Below are positions 10,244 through 20,586 of a stretch of 64,000 bases of DNA, in pieces. The stretch spans positions 1 to 64,000 of the forward strand of contig DWYN01000028.1 in NCBI GenBank assembly GCA_019118645.1, written 5' to 3'. This DNA is from Candidatus Blautia excrementipullorum. GTDB taxonomy: Bacteria; Bacillota; Clostridia; Lachnospirales; Lachnospiraceae. The first letter of the stretch is position 1, and the number at the start of each line of letters is the position of its first letter. The notes below the pieces were generated by a model. It had not been told where the DNA came from. It ran no database searches and saw only the letters and a program-made list of their open reading frames with translations. Position numbers and translations under genes: made by a program.

Positions 10244-11507
10244 ATGAAGATGCTGATAAGCGGACAGTGGACAGATTCCGCTGACAAAAAGACCATTGAA
10301 GTCACGAACCCATACGACGGAAGCTTCCTGGATACTGTGCCTGCCGCCGCGAAGGAGGATGTGGACAGAGCTATTGAGGAGGCGGTTTCCGCCCAGAAAA
10401 AATGGAACAGGATCATTATCCGTGAGCGGGCGAAAATACTGAGGAAATATCTGGAATTACTGGAGGAAAACCGGGAGGATCTGGCCAGAACTCTTACGTT
10501 GGAAACCGGAAAGCCGATTTTTGATTCCTACGGCGAGATCGATTCGGTCTATATGACTTTTGAGAGTGCCATTGAGATTGTCAAGCATCACTACGGAAAG
10601 ACCATGCCCATGGGAATCGAGGGAGGTTACGACAACGACCTTCAGGTGACCGTACATGAGCCTCTGGGCGTGATCGCCTGCATTGTTCCCTTTAATTTTC
10701 CGGCAGCTCTGTGGGCTTTTAAGGCCGGGCCGGCGCTGATGGCCGGAAACGCCATTGTGGTGAAGCCCGCCACCTCTAATCCGCTGACTGTGCTGAAGCT
10801 GATGGGACTTCTGGTGGAAGCAGGCGTAACGCCGGGAGCGGTGCAGTGCATTACCGGAAGAGGCTCCACAGTAGGAAACTGGATTTCCGATAATCCTTCT
10901 GTGGCGCAGGTGAATCTCACCGGAGGCGTGGAGGCAGGAAAAGAGATTGCCAGACATGCGGCGGAGAACCTTACAGCGTATAAATTTGAGCTTGGAGGCA
11001 ACGATCCGCTGATCATCTGCGCAGACTGCGATATGGATCTTGCGGTAAACGAGGCAGGGGACAAGACGAGGAACGCAGGTCAGTGCTGCTCCGGAGCAAA
11101 GAGGTTTATCGTCCATGAATCCATTAAGGATGAATTTGTGAAAAGGCTGGTCGAAGAGCGGCTGAAGACCGTGAAAGAGGGAGATCTTCGGACCGGTATT
11201 TCCGATCTTCACCTTCCGTACCCTGGACGAAGCCATCGAGATCGCGGAGACTTCCGATTACGGATTAAGCTCCGGAGTGATCACCAATAATCTGCAGGAT
11301 GCCATGAAAGTGGCGGCAAGCCTTCGCGCGGGAATGGTGGCGGTAAACGGTTCCGGAGGCTTCCGGGCCCAGGAGCTTCCTTTCGGCGGCGGCAAAAAGA
11401 TGAGCGGCAACAGCCGGGAATGCATGTCCTCTGTGCTGGAGGAGGTTACCCAGGAGAAATCCATTATTTTCCGGTACGCCATGAAAAAATATAATGAAGA
11501 CGCCTGA
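10244..11507 (+). pseudogene. Aldehyde dehydrogenase with internal deletion/frameshift
   Basis: N-terminal ALDH (FELGGNDPLII, NAGQCCSGAKRFIVHE) to 11290; the C-terminal part GPVFPIFTFRTLDEAIEIAETSDYGLSSGVITNNLQDAM... continues in another frame to 11507. Confidence 0.88.
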
Positions 11508-11671
11508 ATAGGAAATGTCAAGCAGAGACATATCCGTATTTGCCGGTGAAAGACGGTCAGTTCCGTATCATTGTATTGCAAAAAATTGCACGCATTTCCT
11601 GTTTACTGAAGAGACAGAGCAATGCGGAGAATGTCTGATTGTGTGAATACAGATAAAGGAGTTTAAGTATT

Positions 11672-12550
11672 ATGAAAAAATTCAAAGGAATCTTTCCGGC
11701 GCTGGTGACGCCTTTTGATAAAGACGGAGAGATCAGTCCGGAAGCAGTGGAAAAACTGGTGGAAAATTGTCTGGAAAAGGGCGTCAGCGGCTTCTATGTG
11801 GGCGGCAGCACCGGAGAGTCTTATCTTCTCTCCGCGGAGGAAAGACGCCGGATGCTGGAACTGGTAATGAAAGCAGTCGGCGGCCGGGCGGATGTGATCG
11901 CCAATATCGGGGTGTTTTCCACAAAGCAGGGGATCGAGCTGGCAAAGCATGCGGAATCTCTGGGGGTATCTGCCGTTTCCTCCGTTCCTCCTTTTTATTT
12001 TCCCTTCAGCATGGAGGAATATGTGCGATATTATAACGATCTGGCGGACAGTGTGGATGTTCCGGTGATCATCTATAACATTCCGGCCATGTCCGGAATC
12101 ACGTTCAGGACAGAGGACATACAGAGATTCTTTTCTAATGAGAAGATCATCGGCATGAAACACACCAGCTATGATCTGTTTCAGCTTGAGAGAGTTCTCA
12201 AAAAATATCCGGACAAGAGCATATTCTGCGGCCATGACGAGCTTTTCCTCAGCGCCTCTGTCATAGGCGTTCAGGCAGGCATCGGCTCCAGCTTTAATTT
12301 TATGGCGGAGAAATTTGTGAAGATCCGGAAGCTGATAACAGAAAACCGCTGGCAGGAAGCCGCAGTGATCCAGGGCGAGGCCAACGCCGTCATCGAGGCT
12401 TTTACAAAGGTGGGAGTGTTTAAGGGCGTAAAGGCGGCGCTGAAGCTTCAGGGCATTGACTGCGGGGAGTGCCGCCGGCCGTTTGCTCCCCTGGAGGAAG
12501 GACAGATACAGTATCTGAAAGAGGTGCTGGAAAAAAATCACTGCCTGTAA
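11672..12550 (+). CDS. nanA: N-acetylneuraminate lyase / DapA-family aldolase
   Basis: GIFPALVTPFDKDGEIS...GFYVGGSTGESYLLSAEER...VIIYNIPAMSGI...GMKHTSYDLFQ. Confidence 0.85.
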   Translation: MKKFKGIFPALVTPFDKDGEISPEAVEKLVENCLEKGVSGFYVGGSTGESYLLSAEERRRMLELVMKAVGGRADVIANIGVFSTKQGIELAKHAESLGVSAVSSVPPFYFPFSMEEYVRYYNDLADSVDVPVIIYNIPAMSGITFRTEDIQRFFSNEKIIGMKHTSYDLFQLERVLKKYPDKSIFCGHDELFLSASVIGVQAGIGSSFNFMAEKFVKIRKLITENRWQEAAVIQGEANAVIEAFTKVGVFKGVKAALKLQGIDCGECRRPFAPLEEGQIQYLKEVLEKNHCL

Positions 12551-12633
12551 CAGTGCCGGTATTTTCTTCTGTGCATCTTCTGCGCACTGACGCAGAAAAA
12601 TTATATAAACTAAAAAAACAGAAGATATCATGA

Positions 12634-12672
12634 GGACAGGGTCAGAAGTTCAGTTCCTGTCCTTTTCCTTCC
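12634..12672 (+). terminator. Rho-independent terminator
   Basis: aggacaggg...gttcctgtcctttt. Confidence 0.6.
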
Positions 12673-12740
12673 TTGCTTTGTAATGTGATAAGTTGCACGG
12701 CAGGCCTGGGAAAGGGAACCCGGATAACTGCTGCCTGGAT

Positions 12741-14120
12741 TCAGGATAAATGCGGCTGAATGGGCAGGGAAATCCGGACCTCTAATCCATGCGGGGAGCT
12801 GCCGGAAAAAGAAATGGTTCCCCGATGGGCTTTCACGATTTGTACAACCAGTTTCAGGCCCAATCCATGCTCCGACTTTTCATCGCTGTCCTGAGTGCTG
12901 GCGATGTCATTCCCCTGATTCAGCGCGTTCAGGAGTTCCGGGGCGATCCCCACCCCGTCATCCGCAACCGTACAGAGGCAGTACCCGCTTTCTTCGCCAA
13001 CAGAAAGTGTGATTCTGCACCCCTGCGGATTGTGGGTAATGCTGTTGCGGATCAGATTATCCAGCATACGCTGCAGGAGTCCGGTGTCCCCCAAAAGGTG
13101 GATGGGATGTCCTGGCTGCACTTCGGCAAATACGATTTCATATCGGTTATCTAAACCGCTGTTCAGGACTTCACTGACTGCCTGCCGACAGCTCTCTGTC
13201 CAGTCCACGTCTTTGAAGTGAACAGGCTGGAGCGCATATTCCAGCTTGGTGGTTAAATTCAGATCGTCAATCAATCGTTTTATCTTTTCACTTTCCCGGC
13301 GGATGATGCCGGCCTGTTTTCTGGTTTCCCGGGGAAGAACGGGATCGTCTTCCAGCTCGCTGGCATACCCCAGGACCATGGAGAGCGGCGTGCGGATGTC
13401 ATGGGATACACCGCGGATCCACTCCGCTCTTGTGTTATCCTTTTTCCGCATATAGTCCGCCGCCCGGTTCAGCCCGGCGTTGATTTCGGCCAGTTCCCCC
13501 TGTTCATCCAGATGAGATGGCCTGCCGTGGCTTAAATTCTGAATTTCCTGCAGAATGGGCGTCATCGCTCTTTCTACTTTGCGTGTGTTCCGCAGGATCA
13601 GCAAAACGATGAGCATCAGATTGATGATAAAGACCGCCGCGATTCCGCCGAACATGATCCCCATGTAAGGCCATTCCAGAGAGAAGTAATATTTCACGAA
13701 TGTTCCGGGCGGATAACCCACGACCAGGAGACAGCCGTCCGCACGTGTCCATATTTTTACCGGGTAGTCCTCCAGATACCAGCGGCTGAAAGAAGCTACT
13801 TCCGCACTCGTATAGGAGCGTGGAAGGTTTTCCGGCATGTTCTGCTGCCAGACGACATCGCCGTCTTCCTCCAGCAGCATCGCCCAGGCGGATTGATCCT
13901 GCAGCATGGAAAGTGCTGCGTCATCTGCCATCCAATTCCCATCCCGGAACACAATACGGTCCGAAAAATCACTAATAGTAGAAAAAGATGGATCCGAGCC
14001 GCTCATATTTCCTGCGATCATGATGGCAAAGAGCAGTACGATATTGACAGCCAAAAATAAGATCATGATTCCGACTGTAGAAAAAATGTACCGCCGGAAG
14101 AAACGCTGCACCGTATTCAT
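12741..14120 (-). CDS. Sensor histidine kinase
   Basis: HisKA (WIRGVSHDIRTPLSMVLGYASELED) and HATPase (DNLIRNSITHNPQGCRI...DDGVGIAPELL). Confidence 0.95.
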   Translation of the reverse strand: MNTVQRFFRRYIFSTVGIMILFLAVNIVLLFAIMIAGNMSGSDPSFSTISDFSDRIVFRDGNWMADDAALSMLQDQSAWAMLLEEDGDVVWQQNMPENLPRSYTSAEVASFSRWYLEDYPVKIWTRADGCLLVVGYPPGTFVKYYFSLEWPYMGIMFGGIAAVFIINLMLIVLLILRNTRKVERAMTPILQEIQNLSHGRPSHLDEQGELAEINAGLNRAADYMRKKDNTRAEWIRGVSHDIRTPLSMVLGYASELEDDPVLPRETRKQAGIIRRESEKIKRLIDDLNLTTKLEYALQPVHFKDVDWTESCRQAVSEVLNSGLDNRYEIVFAEVQPGHPIHLLGDTGLLQRMLDNLIRNSITHNPQGCRITLSVGEESGYCLCTVADDGVGIAPELLNALNQGNDIASTQDSDEKSEHGLGLKLVVQIVKAHRGTISFSGSSPHGLEVRISLPIQPHLS

Positions 14121-14839
14121 GGCGACACCTCCCTGAGATTGAGGCGGTACCCAAGCCCCTTTACAGTAATCAGGGAAACCGGCTTCGATGGGTTTTCTTC
14201 GATCTTTTCCCTCAGATGCCGGATATGGGTAGAAAGAGTGCTTTCATATCCCTGCCAGAACTCTCCGCATATTGTCTCGCACAGGATACCTGTGGTAACG
14301 ATCCGCCCCGCGTTCTGATACAACTTTTCAAAAAGCTGCATTTCTTTAGCAGTCAATGTCTGCTTCCCGCCGTTTTTCCACACTTCTGCATTAGCCATAT
14401 CCACAGTGGATCCGGCCAATTCGACTCTTTCGTTCTGCTTCGGGTAGGCACGGCTGAGGATCGCGCCGACCCGGAGCAGCAATTCTTTTGGTAAGAATGG
14501 TTTGGGAAGGTAATCATCCGCGCCGATTTCTAACCCTTCGATACGGTCCTCCGCTTCGCCGCGGGCTGTGAGCATCAGGACGGGCACACGGCTTATCCGG
14601 CGTATTTCTTTTAGAACTGAAAATCCATCCATTCCCGGCATCATAACATCCAATACGATCAGGCTTGGCTGAGCTTCCCGCCATATCCGCAGCGCCTCAG
14701 GGCCGGACGAGGCAGTCAGAAGGCTTGTGTATCCTGCCCGCCGGAAAATAGAGAGCAGCATTTCCAGCAAATCACGGTCGTCATCGACCAACAGTATTTT
14801 ATAACTTGACATAATAGAAATCCTTTCGCAGCTTATCAT
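14117..14839 (-). CDS. OmpR-family response regulator
   Basis: Receiver (ILLVDDDRDLLEMLLSIF...LIVLDVMMPGMDGF) and winged-helix DNA-binding domain. Confidence 0.96.
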   Translation of the reverse strand: MISCERISIMSSYKILLVDDDRDLLEMLLSIFRRAGYTSLLTASSGPEALRIWREAQPSLIVLDVMMPGMDGFSVLKEIRRISRVPVLMLTARGEAEDRIEGLEIGADDYLPKPFLPKELLLRVGAILSRAYPKQNERVELAGSTVDMANAEVWKNGGKQTLTAKEMQLFEKLYQNAGRIVTTGILCETICGEFWQGYESTLSTHIRHLREKIEENPSKPVSLITVKGLGYRLNLREVSP

Positions 14840-14974
14840 TGTTTCTATTATACCGCAAAGGACGGCGGATGCCTATTCTGCGGCCGGAATCTCAGAGATA
14901 ATTCAAGGTTGGCTCAGCGTTATCTCAAGGTCGGGATGATATGCTTAAACCATCACGAAAGGAGGGATTCGCTC

Positions 14975-15898
14975 ATGAGCGATTATGTGATTGAAACCTG
15001 CGGTCTTACAAAAAAATATGGAGAACAGAACTGTGTGTCTGATCTGTCTATTCATGTGCGGAAAGGACGCATCTATGGTCTGCTGGGCCGCAACGGTGCC
15101 GGAAAAACCACTACCATGCGGATGCTGCTGGGACTTACGCCCCCGTCTTCCGGCAATGTGAAGATTTTTGGCAGGCCGCTTCGCGGCAGCGAAAAGAGCA
15201 TCCTGCCCCGTATCGGCTCGCTGATCGAGTCGCCCGGGTTTTATCCGAATCTGACAGGTACAGAAAACCTTCAGATTTTTGCCGGCCTGCGGGGACTGAA
15301 AAGTCCCCAGTATATTAAAAATGCGCTGGAAGTCGTCAACCTGCCGTACCGGGACAAAAAGCTCTTTTCCCAATATTCACTGGGCATGAAGCAGCGCCTG
15401 GCCATTGCGCTGGCCGTCATGCACAACCCGGAACTGTTGATTCTGGACGAGCCGATCAACGGTCTCGATCCCATCGGCATTGCAGAAATGCGTGATTTTA
15501 TCCGGGAACTGTGCAATGCCACCGGGAAAACCATTTTGATCTCCAGCCACATTCTGTCAGAAATTTCCCTGCTGGCGGACGACATCGGGATCATCGACCA
15601 CGGCGTTTTGCTGGAAGAAGAAAGCCTTGAGGAGCTGGAAGCAAAGAACGGGAAATATTTGCGTTTTACTGTTTCCAATGCTCTGATGGCTGCTAATCTG
15701 CTTCAGACCAGGCTGGGCATCTATAATGTTGAAGTGGATAACGCCAATGAGCTGACAGTCCGCGACCTTCGCCTGGACACCGGAGAAGCGGTCCGCTTGT
15801 TTGTGGACGCAGGGCTGTATGTATCAGACGCACATCTCTATGAGGACACCCTGGAGGATTATTTCAAACAGGTCACAGGAGGTGAGGGCATTGCTTAA
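14975..15898 (+). CDS. BcrA-like ABC transporter ATP-binding protein
   Basis: GLLGRNGAGKTTTMRMLLGLTPPSSG, LGMKQRLAIALAV, LLILDEPINGLDP. Confidence 0.95.
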   Translation: MSDYVIETCGLTKKYGEQNCVSDLSIHVRKGRIYGLLGRNGAGKTTTMRMLLGLTPPSSGNVKIFGRPLRGSEKSILPRIGSLIESPGFYPNLTGTENLQIFAGLRGLKSPQYIKNALEVVNLPYRDKKLFSQYSLGMKQRLAIALAVMHNPELLILDEPINGLDPIGIAEMRDFIRELCNATGKTILISSHILSEISLLADDIGIIDHGVLLEEESLEELEAKNGKYLRFTVSNALMAANLLQTRLGIYNVEVDNANELTVRDLRLDTGEAVRLFVDAGLYVSDAHLYEDTLEDYFKQVTGGEGIA

Positions 15899-16694
15899 AC
15901 TTTTACGCTGTGAATTTGCCAAGCTGCGGCGCAAACCCCTGTTCTTCGGAGCAGCTGCTGTGTCCGCCCTGATCCCGCTGGGATGCGCCCTGTTCCTGCC
16001 GGACTTTCGGGAGTTTACCAGCGGTGCGCAGGCGGTGGAAGGCATGATGTCCACGCTGTTCCAAATGAGCGCCTATCTGCTGCTCATGCCGGCCCTGGTA
16101 GTGCTGGCCGCCAATCTGCTATTTGAGGAGCAGGACAATGACACCTTAAAAAGCCTGCTGACTGTGCCGGTGAGCAAGTCCGCCCTGGCGGCGGCAAAAA
16201 TGGCCCTGCTGTTTCTGTTCTCTGTCGCCTTTATGGCGGTGGGCGGACTGGTGATCCTGGCTATTGTGACAGCCGCGGGATGGGAGCCGGTGGGATTCTG
16301 GCGGCTCTTTTTGGTGGGAATCGGTGAAGGGATTATGATGTGGGCCGGAGCGCTGCCCTGCATTCTTCTGGTTGTACTTTTGAATCGCAGCTATATTGTC
16401 TCTGTGATCGTCACATTTTTTTATACATCGGTCAACTATATTTTTGGCGCGAGCGACTATTTCATCATGCAGCCGTTCGGGTTCAATCCGGGGACGCTGC
16501 TGCCCGGGCCCCTGGCCTTTCGCTGGTTCTTTCAGTATCTTGATGCGTCGGACTCGAGTGCACAGGTGGCGGAACTGCTGAACCGGATCAGTCCCTATTT
16601 TGTGACAGCGCCTCAGGCATTTTTTGTCGTTATTATAGAGTCGGCGGTGTTCCTGTTTTTTATCGCGCTGGTCTATAAGCGCCAGAGATGTTGA
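15891..16694 (+). CDS. ABC transporter permease (bacitracin/lantibiotic-type)
   Basis: Multi-TM protein with alternative TTG start after AGGAGG, coupled to the ATPase gene. Confidence 0.85.
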   Translation: MLKLLRCEFAKLRRKPLFFGAAAVSALIPLGCALFLPDFREFTSGAQAVEGMMSTLFQMSAYLLLMPALVVLAANLLFEEQDNDTLKSLLTVPVSKSALAAAKMALLFLFSVAFMAVGGLVILAIVTAAGWEPVGFWRLFLVGIGEGIMMWAGALPCILLVVLLNRSYIVSVIVTFFYTSVNYIFGASDYFIMQPFGFNPGTLLPGPLAFRWFFQYLDASDSSAQVAELLNRISPYFVTAPQAFFVVIIESAVFLFFIALVYKRQRC

Positions 16695-16707
16695 GGAGGT
16701 GTGAGTC

Positions 16708-17514
16708 ATGTGGAGTATTCTGAAAGGGGAATGGCGTAAGCTGAAACGCTGCCAGATCCTGCTGGTCGGTATTGTGGCCCTGGCTCTTTGCCCTGTAGTG
16801 CAATACGGAACTCAGCTGATCATCAATCCGGAAATCCGGGATCCCAACTATAATTTTGTCAGCCTGTTTGCCAGTGTGATCTGGGGAAACACGCAGATTT
16901 TCCTGCCGATTTCACTTGTTATGACCGGCGGATGGCTGATTGACCGGGAATATACCAACGATACCATGAAGAATCTGCTGACAGTCCCGGTGCCTTACCC
17001 CAGGCTTTTGGGCGGAAAATTGATTGTCATTATCTCTCTGTCCCTGCTGTTCGGAGTTTACAGTGTGGCCGTCACAATCCTGACCGGCACGATTGCCGGC
17101 CTTGAAGGGTTTTCCGTCTTCGTTCTGCTGCAGCAGGGCATACAGGTAATTGCTGCCGCTTTCAATACCTGTCTGGTCTGTATGCCGATGATTTTGATTT
17201 TCGGTCAGATGCGGGGCGCCTATCTTGGCGGTTCACTTCTGACGTTTTTTCTCGGGTACTGTATTTTGTTTTTTAAGAGCGGATTCCTGCTTTCCGCCTA
17301 TCCGTTTTCTGCGGCGCTGATCCTTGCCGGATTTGATATGCAGGCTTATAATGGCGCTGCGCAATCCCCCAGTATTTTACTGGCTTTGCTAGGGATAGCG
17401 GCGGCCCTTGTCCTGACGATGGTGATTTTGCTGCTTTCGCACCCCGGCAGCAAGGCGGGAGATAATAAAAAGAAAAAAGTCAGGAAAGGACGCGGCCGGC
17501 GCCGTGCCAAATGA
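16708..17514 (+). CDS. ABC transporter permease
   Basis: Multi-TM ABC-2 type: MWSILKGEWRKLKRCQILLVGIVALALCP...NDTMKNLLTVPVPYPRLLGGKL. Confidence 0.88.
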   Translation: MWSILKGEWRKLKRCQILLVGIVALALCPVVQYGTQLIINPEIRDPNYNFVSLFASVIWGNTQIFLPISLVMTGGWLIDREYTNDTMKNLLTVPVPYPRLLGGKLIVIISLSLLFGVYSVAVTILTGTIAGLEGFSVFVLLQQGIQVIAAAFNTCLVCMPMILIFGQMRGAYLGGSLLTFFLGYCILFFKSGFLLSAYPFSAALILAGFDMQAYNGAAQSPSILLALLGIAAALVLTMVILLLSHPGSKAGDNKKKKVRKGRGRRRAK

Positions 17515-17527
17515 AAGGAGTGAATTC

Positions 17528-18025
17528 TTGAGAACTTCAAATTATATAAGAAAAATATGCGGCTTTTTCTGTGTACTTCTTTGTGTCGGAAGCCTGTCGG
17601 GATGTTCCACAGCCATGCAGTCTTTGGCAGATGGGACGGATGCTGTGCTGAATGGATTGACAGACGGCACGGATCTTGTGATAAATGGTCTGGCAGATGG
17701 AGCGGATCAGGTTCTCGGTTCCCTATCAGAGGCGGATAACGGCCAGGCAAAAGACAGCATTTTGGGAGTCTTTCGCGCACTTGTAGATGACGCGGGGACA
17801 GCCCCGCTGACATCCCAGAACAAATACGATTCACATCAATTGTTCCCTTTCTCTTGAAAGCGGTGAGGCAGCAGTTTTTCTTTGCTCCGGTGCAGAAGAT
17901 CCGGTCATTCTTCTCTCTGAGAGCGGAGAATACGACGGCACGGCAGAAGTGGATGGTACGAGCACCTATGTCGGGGTATGGGGGGGGAGCATGCCGACGG
18001 AAACGTATTTGTTAAAATTGAATAA
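17528..18025 (+). pseudogene. Putative lipoprotein gene with two frameshifts
   Basis: TTG start, lipobox LSGC; frame 1 stops at 17857, the coding pattern continues as LESGEAAVFLCSGAEDPVILLSESGEYDGTAEVDGTSTYVGVWGG in another frame, and shifts again at an 8-G run (17980-17987) to EHADGNVFVKIE*. Confidence 0.7.
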
Positions 18026-18289
18026 GGAGTATTTTCATGAACGCAAAGAAAAAAGCCGGCACCATCGCCTGAGGAAGGCTAGGTTCGTTATTTTGGGGAA
18101 AAGATACGCCTATTTATGTGAACAGTTGAGTAGAAAAGCGCCTATATATATGGTAATATAATTTATATAGGATAGAGAAGCAAAGGATGAAAAAGTGCAG
18201 GACAGTCGGAAGACTCACTGCAAATAATCCCACAGCACTAAAAATCTGAAGGGGCAGAACTCATGAAAAAAGCATAGAGAGGTACGTAT

Positions 18290-19477
18290 ATGAGAAAAAT
18301 TTTGGGAGCGGTGCTCATCGCTGCAGTTCTCGCAGGAGGAAGCGGCATAGTATATGTAGATGCAGCGGCATCAGGGACATCGGACGGAAGCGATGCAGCA
18401 GCAAACAGTGGAGAGATATTGGAGATAACCGGCGAGACAGATTACAGCATGGCGCAGGAGCCTGGTGCAGAGAGTGAGGCTGCTTTTGAGGAATGCTTTG
18501 CAGGATCAGATATTCCAATGCCGGAAGCTTTTTTTGGACTTACGGCGCAGGATGCGATTGATTTCTGGGAACGTACAGGAGAAGCCAGCTATTCCTTCTA
18601 TGATCCGTCCATAGATGAAGCCGCAGAGGGGCAGGGAGATGCCGGGAATTCTGTGAACGTCTCTTCCTGTGTCGAAAAAATTAACCGATATCTGACCGGA
18701 AGAGGGTATGGACGGGAAGCCGCCGTTCTGAATGAAGAAAACGGAAGAACAGAAATTATCTGGTACAAGGGAACTGTCCGGGTAAAGATTGCGGCGATTA
18801 CGGAAGGAAATTTTGTTTTTACGGCTTTATCAGAAGAAAAAGACAATGGACAGATGGAAATGCTGCTGGGCAAATGGGAAGGATATGCGGAGAGTCAGGG
18901 AGAAAATTATATTATGACTCTGGACTTTAGGGAAGACGGCCAGGTAGAATATATGGCCGGCTGGGTGCAGAGCGAGGCAGCGTTTCTCTCCACCGGCACT
19001 TTCGCTGTGGAGTATGACAGGATGTATCTGACATTTCCCCATGACCAGGTCAGCGGCCAGGATGTAAATTGGGAGAGCGTCTATTGCTTTGAGGTGCATG
19101 ATGACACTTTGGAAATGGAATATCTATCCGGTGACAGCCTGAATATTTTCCAGAAAGAGGGAGATGTATTTAATTACAGCAGAGTCACAGCGGCAGATTC
19201 CGGCGAAGATGCACCGACCGTTTCCGGAGAGAGTATATCGTCTGATTCCGGAGAGTTTGTTCTGACGGCGGAAGACCAGAAGCTGCTGCGCGAACATCTT
19301 CTGGTTCCTGAGACTGCGGTGGTGGAATTTCAGATCGGAGAAGAGTATTACTGGTCTGCGGCAGATGCCACAGTAGTTCCCATATCCATATATGAAAACG
19401 GCGTTTATGTGGCCGGGGCGGATATCAGCAAAGAGACAAAAGAACTTATGACGTCGATTCTGACGTATCAGCATTAG
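18290..19477 (+). CDS. Secreted hypothetical protein
   Basis: Signal peptide MRKILGAVLIAAVLAGGSGIVYVDAAA and a long ORF. Confidence 0.65.
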   Translation: MRKILGAVLIAAVLAGGSGIVYVDAAASGTSDGSDAAANSGEILEITGETDYSMAQEPGAESEAAFEECFAGSDIPMPEAFFGLTAQDAIDFWERTGEASYSFYDPSIDEAAEGQGDAGNSVNVSSCVEKINRYLTGRGYGREAAVLNEENGRTEIIWYKGTVRVKIAAITEGNFVFTALSEEKDNGQMEMLLGKWEGYAESQGENYIMTLDFREDGQVEYMAGWVQSEAAFLSTGTFAVEYDRMYLTFPHDQVSGQDVNWESVYCFEVHDDTLEMEYLSGDSLNIFQKEGDVFNYSRVTAADSGEDAPTVSGESISSDSGEFVLTAEDQKLLREHLLVPETAVVEFQIGEEYYWSAADATVVPISIYENGVYVAGADISKETKELMTSILTYQH

Positions 19478-19612
19478 AAGCAGGCTATGATGGAAGCAGT
19501 TCGCGCGGCAGAGAGCAGCCATAAAGAAGAAAAATTTTTTCCCGCAATAGACTTGAAGAGTTTTCCTGTGGTATAGTGGTACCTGTAAGAAATATTGCGG
19601 GAAGGTGTTTGT

Positions 19613-20374
19613 ATGATGTTATATAATGAACGCGCGGAGCTGATTCTGCAGCAGCTTCAGCTGCAGTCTACCGTGAAGGTTACGGAATTGAGCCAGCAGC
19701 TGGGGGTATCGGTGGATACGATCCGGCGTGATCTGAAGGCAATGGAGCAGGAAGGTCTGATCAAATGTGTGCGCGGAGGAGCGTGCCTTCCGGAATCCAT
19801 CATCTCTTTTTCAAATTTTACAGGCCGCGAGATTATCAACAGTGAATGGAAACGGGAAATAGCCAGGAAAGCCCTGGGGTATATCCGGGAGGGCGACGTG
19901 GTCGCTCTGAATGCAGGAACGACGAATACAGTTCTGGCTCAGGAACTGATCACGCTGAATAAAAAGTTCACTGTTGTGACGAACAATCATGCGGCAGTAA
20001 GCATATTGATGCAGAATCCTGCAATCCGTCTTATCTCCGTAGGAGGCGAGATCGATCCCCAGGAAAAATCCACCTTCGGTACCGTATGCGAAAGGGAGTT
20101 TGGCCAGTATTATCCGGATATTGCTTTTTTGTCTGTCAATGCGGTAGACTCCAGGGAGGGATTTACAGATTTTCGTTTTGCGGAAATCGGAGTGATCCAG
20201 CTTCTTGCACGGATATCCAGAAAAGTGATCGCACTGATGGATACTAGCAAGCTTGGAAAATGCTCCAAGAGAAAAGCGCTTTCTTTAGAACAGGTAGATC
20301 TGCTTCTGATGAATGATCCTGTTTCGGAGGAAGTAAAGGAGAAATATAAGAAGAAGGGCATAGAAATATTATAG
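19613..20374 (+). CDS. DeoR family transcriptional regulator
   Basis: MMLYNERAELILQQLQLQSTVKVTELSQQLGVSVDTIRRDLKAMEQEGLIKCVRGGA. Confidence 0.95.
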   Translation: MMLYNERAELILQQLQLQSTVKVTELSQQLGVSVDTIRRDLKAMEQEGLIKCVRGGACLPESIISFSNFTGREIINSEWKREIARKALGYIREGDVVALNAGTTNTVLAQELITLNKKFTVVTNNHAAVSILMQNPAIRLISVGGEIDPQEKSTFGTVCEREFGQYYPDIAFLSVNAVDSREGFTDFRFAEIGVIQLLARISRKVIALMDTSKLGKCSKRKALSLEQVDLLLMNDPVSEEVKEKYKKKGIEIL

Positions 20375-20417
20375 AGCGGGAATAAAAGCCCTGCTTATGC
20401 CGGGCATCTGCAAATAA

Positions 20418-20466
20418 AAACACCCCTTCTGGGAAATGAAGATCATTTTCCAGGAGGGGTGTTTTA
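20418..20466 (+). terminator. Rho-independent terminator
   Basis: aaacaccccttctggg...ccaggaggggtgtttt. Confidence 0.85.
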
Positions 20467-20483
20467 CTTATGTTTTACATACA

Positions 20484-20541
20484 GTTTACAGCATGTTGCT
20501 TGAAAAAGCGTTATTTTGCTGTATATAATTACGGTGTAAAC
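20484..20541 (+). promoter_or_regulatory. Promoter of the phosphonate operon (TTGAAA-N18-TATAAT) flanked by GTTTACA/TGTAAAC half-sites
   Basis: -35 20500-20505, -10 20524-20529; inverted 7-mers at 20484-20490 and 20535-20541. Confidence 0.6.
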
Positions 20542-20586
20542 GATTAAAACAGCAAATAAAAGCAAAAAGACGCAAGGAGTTTTACT

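Noticed and set aside
18141-18171. Dyad CCTATATA...TATATAGG upstream of 18290
   Set aside because: Low-complexity TA-rich sequence; palindromy could be chance, and no regulator is linked.
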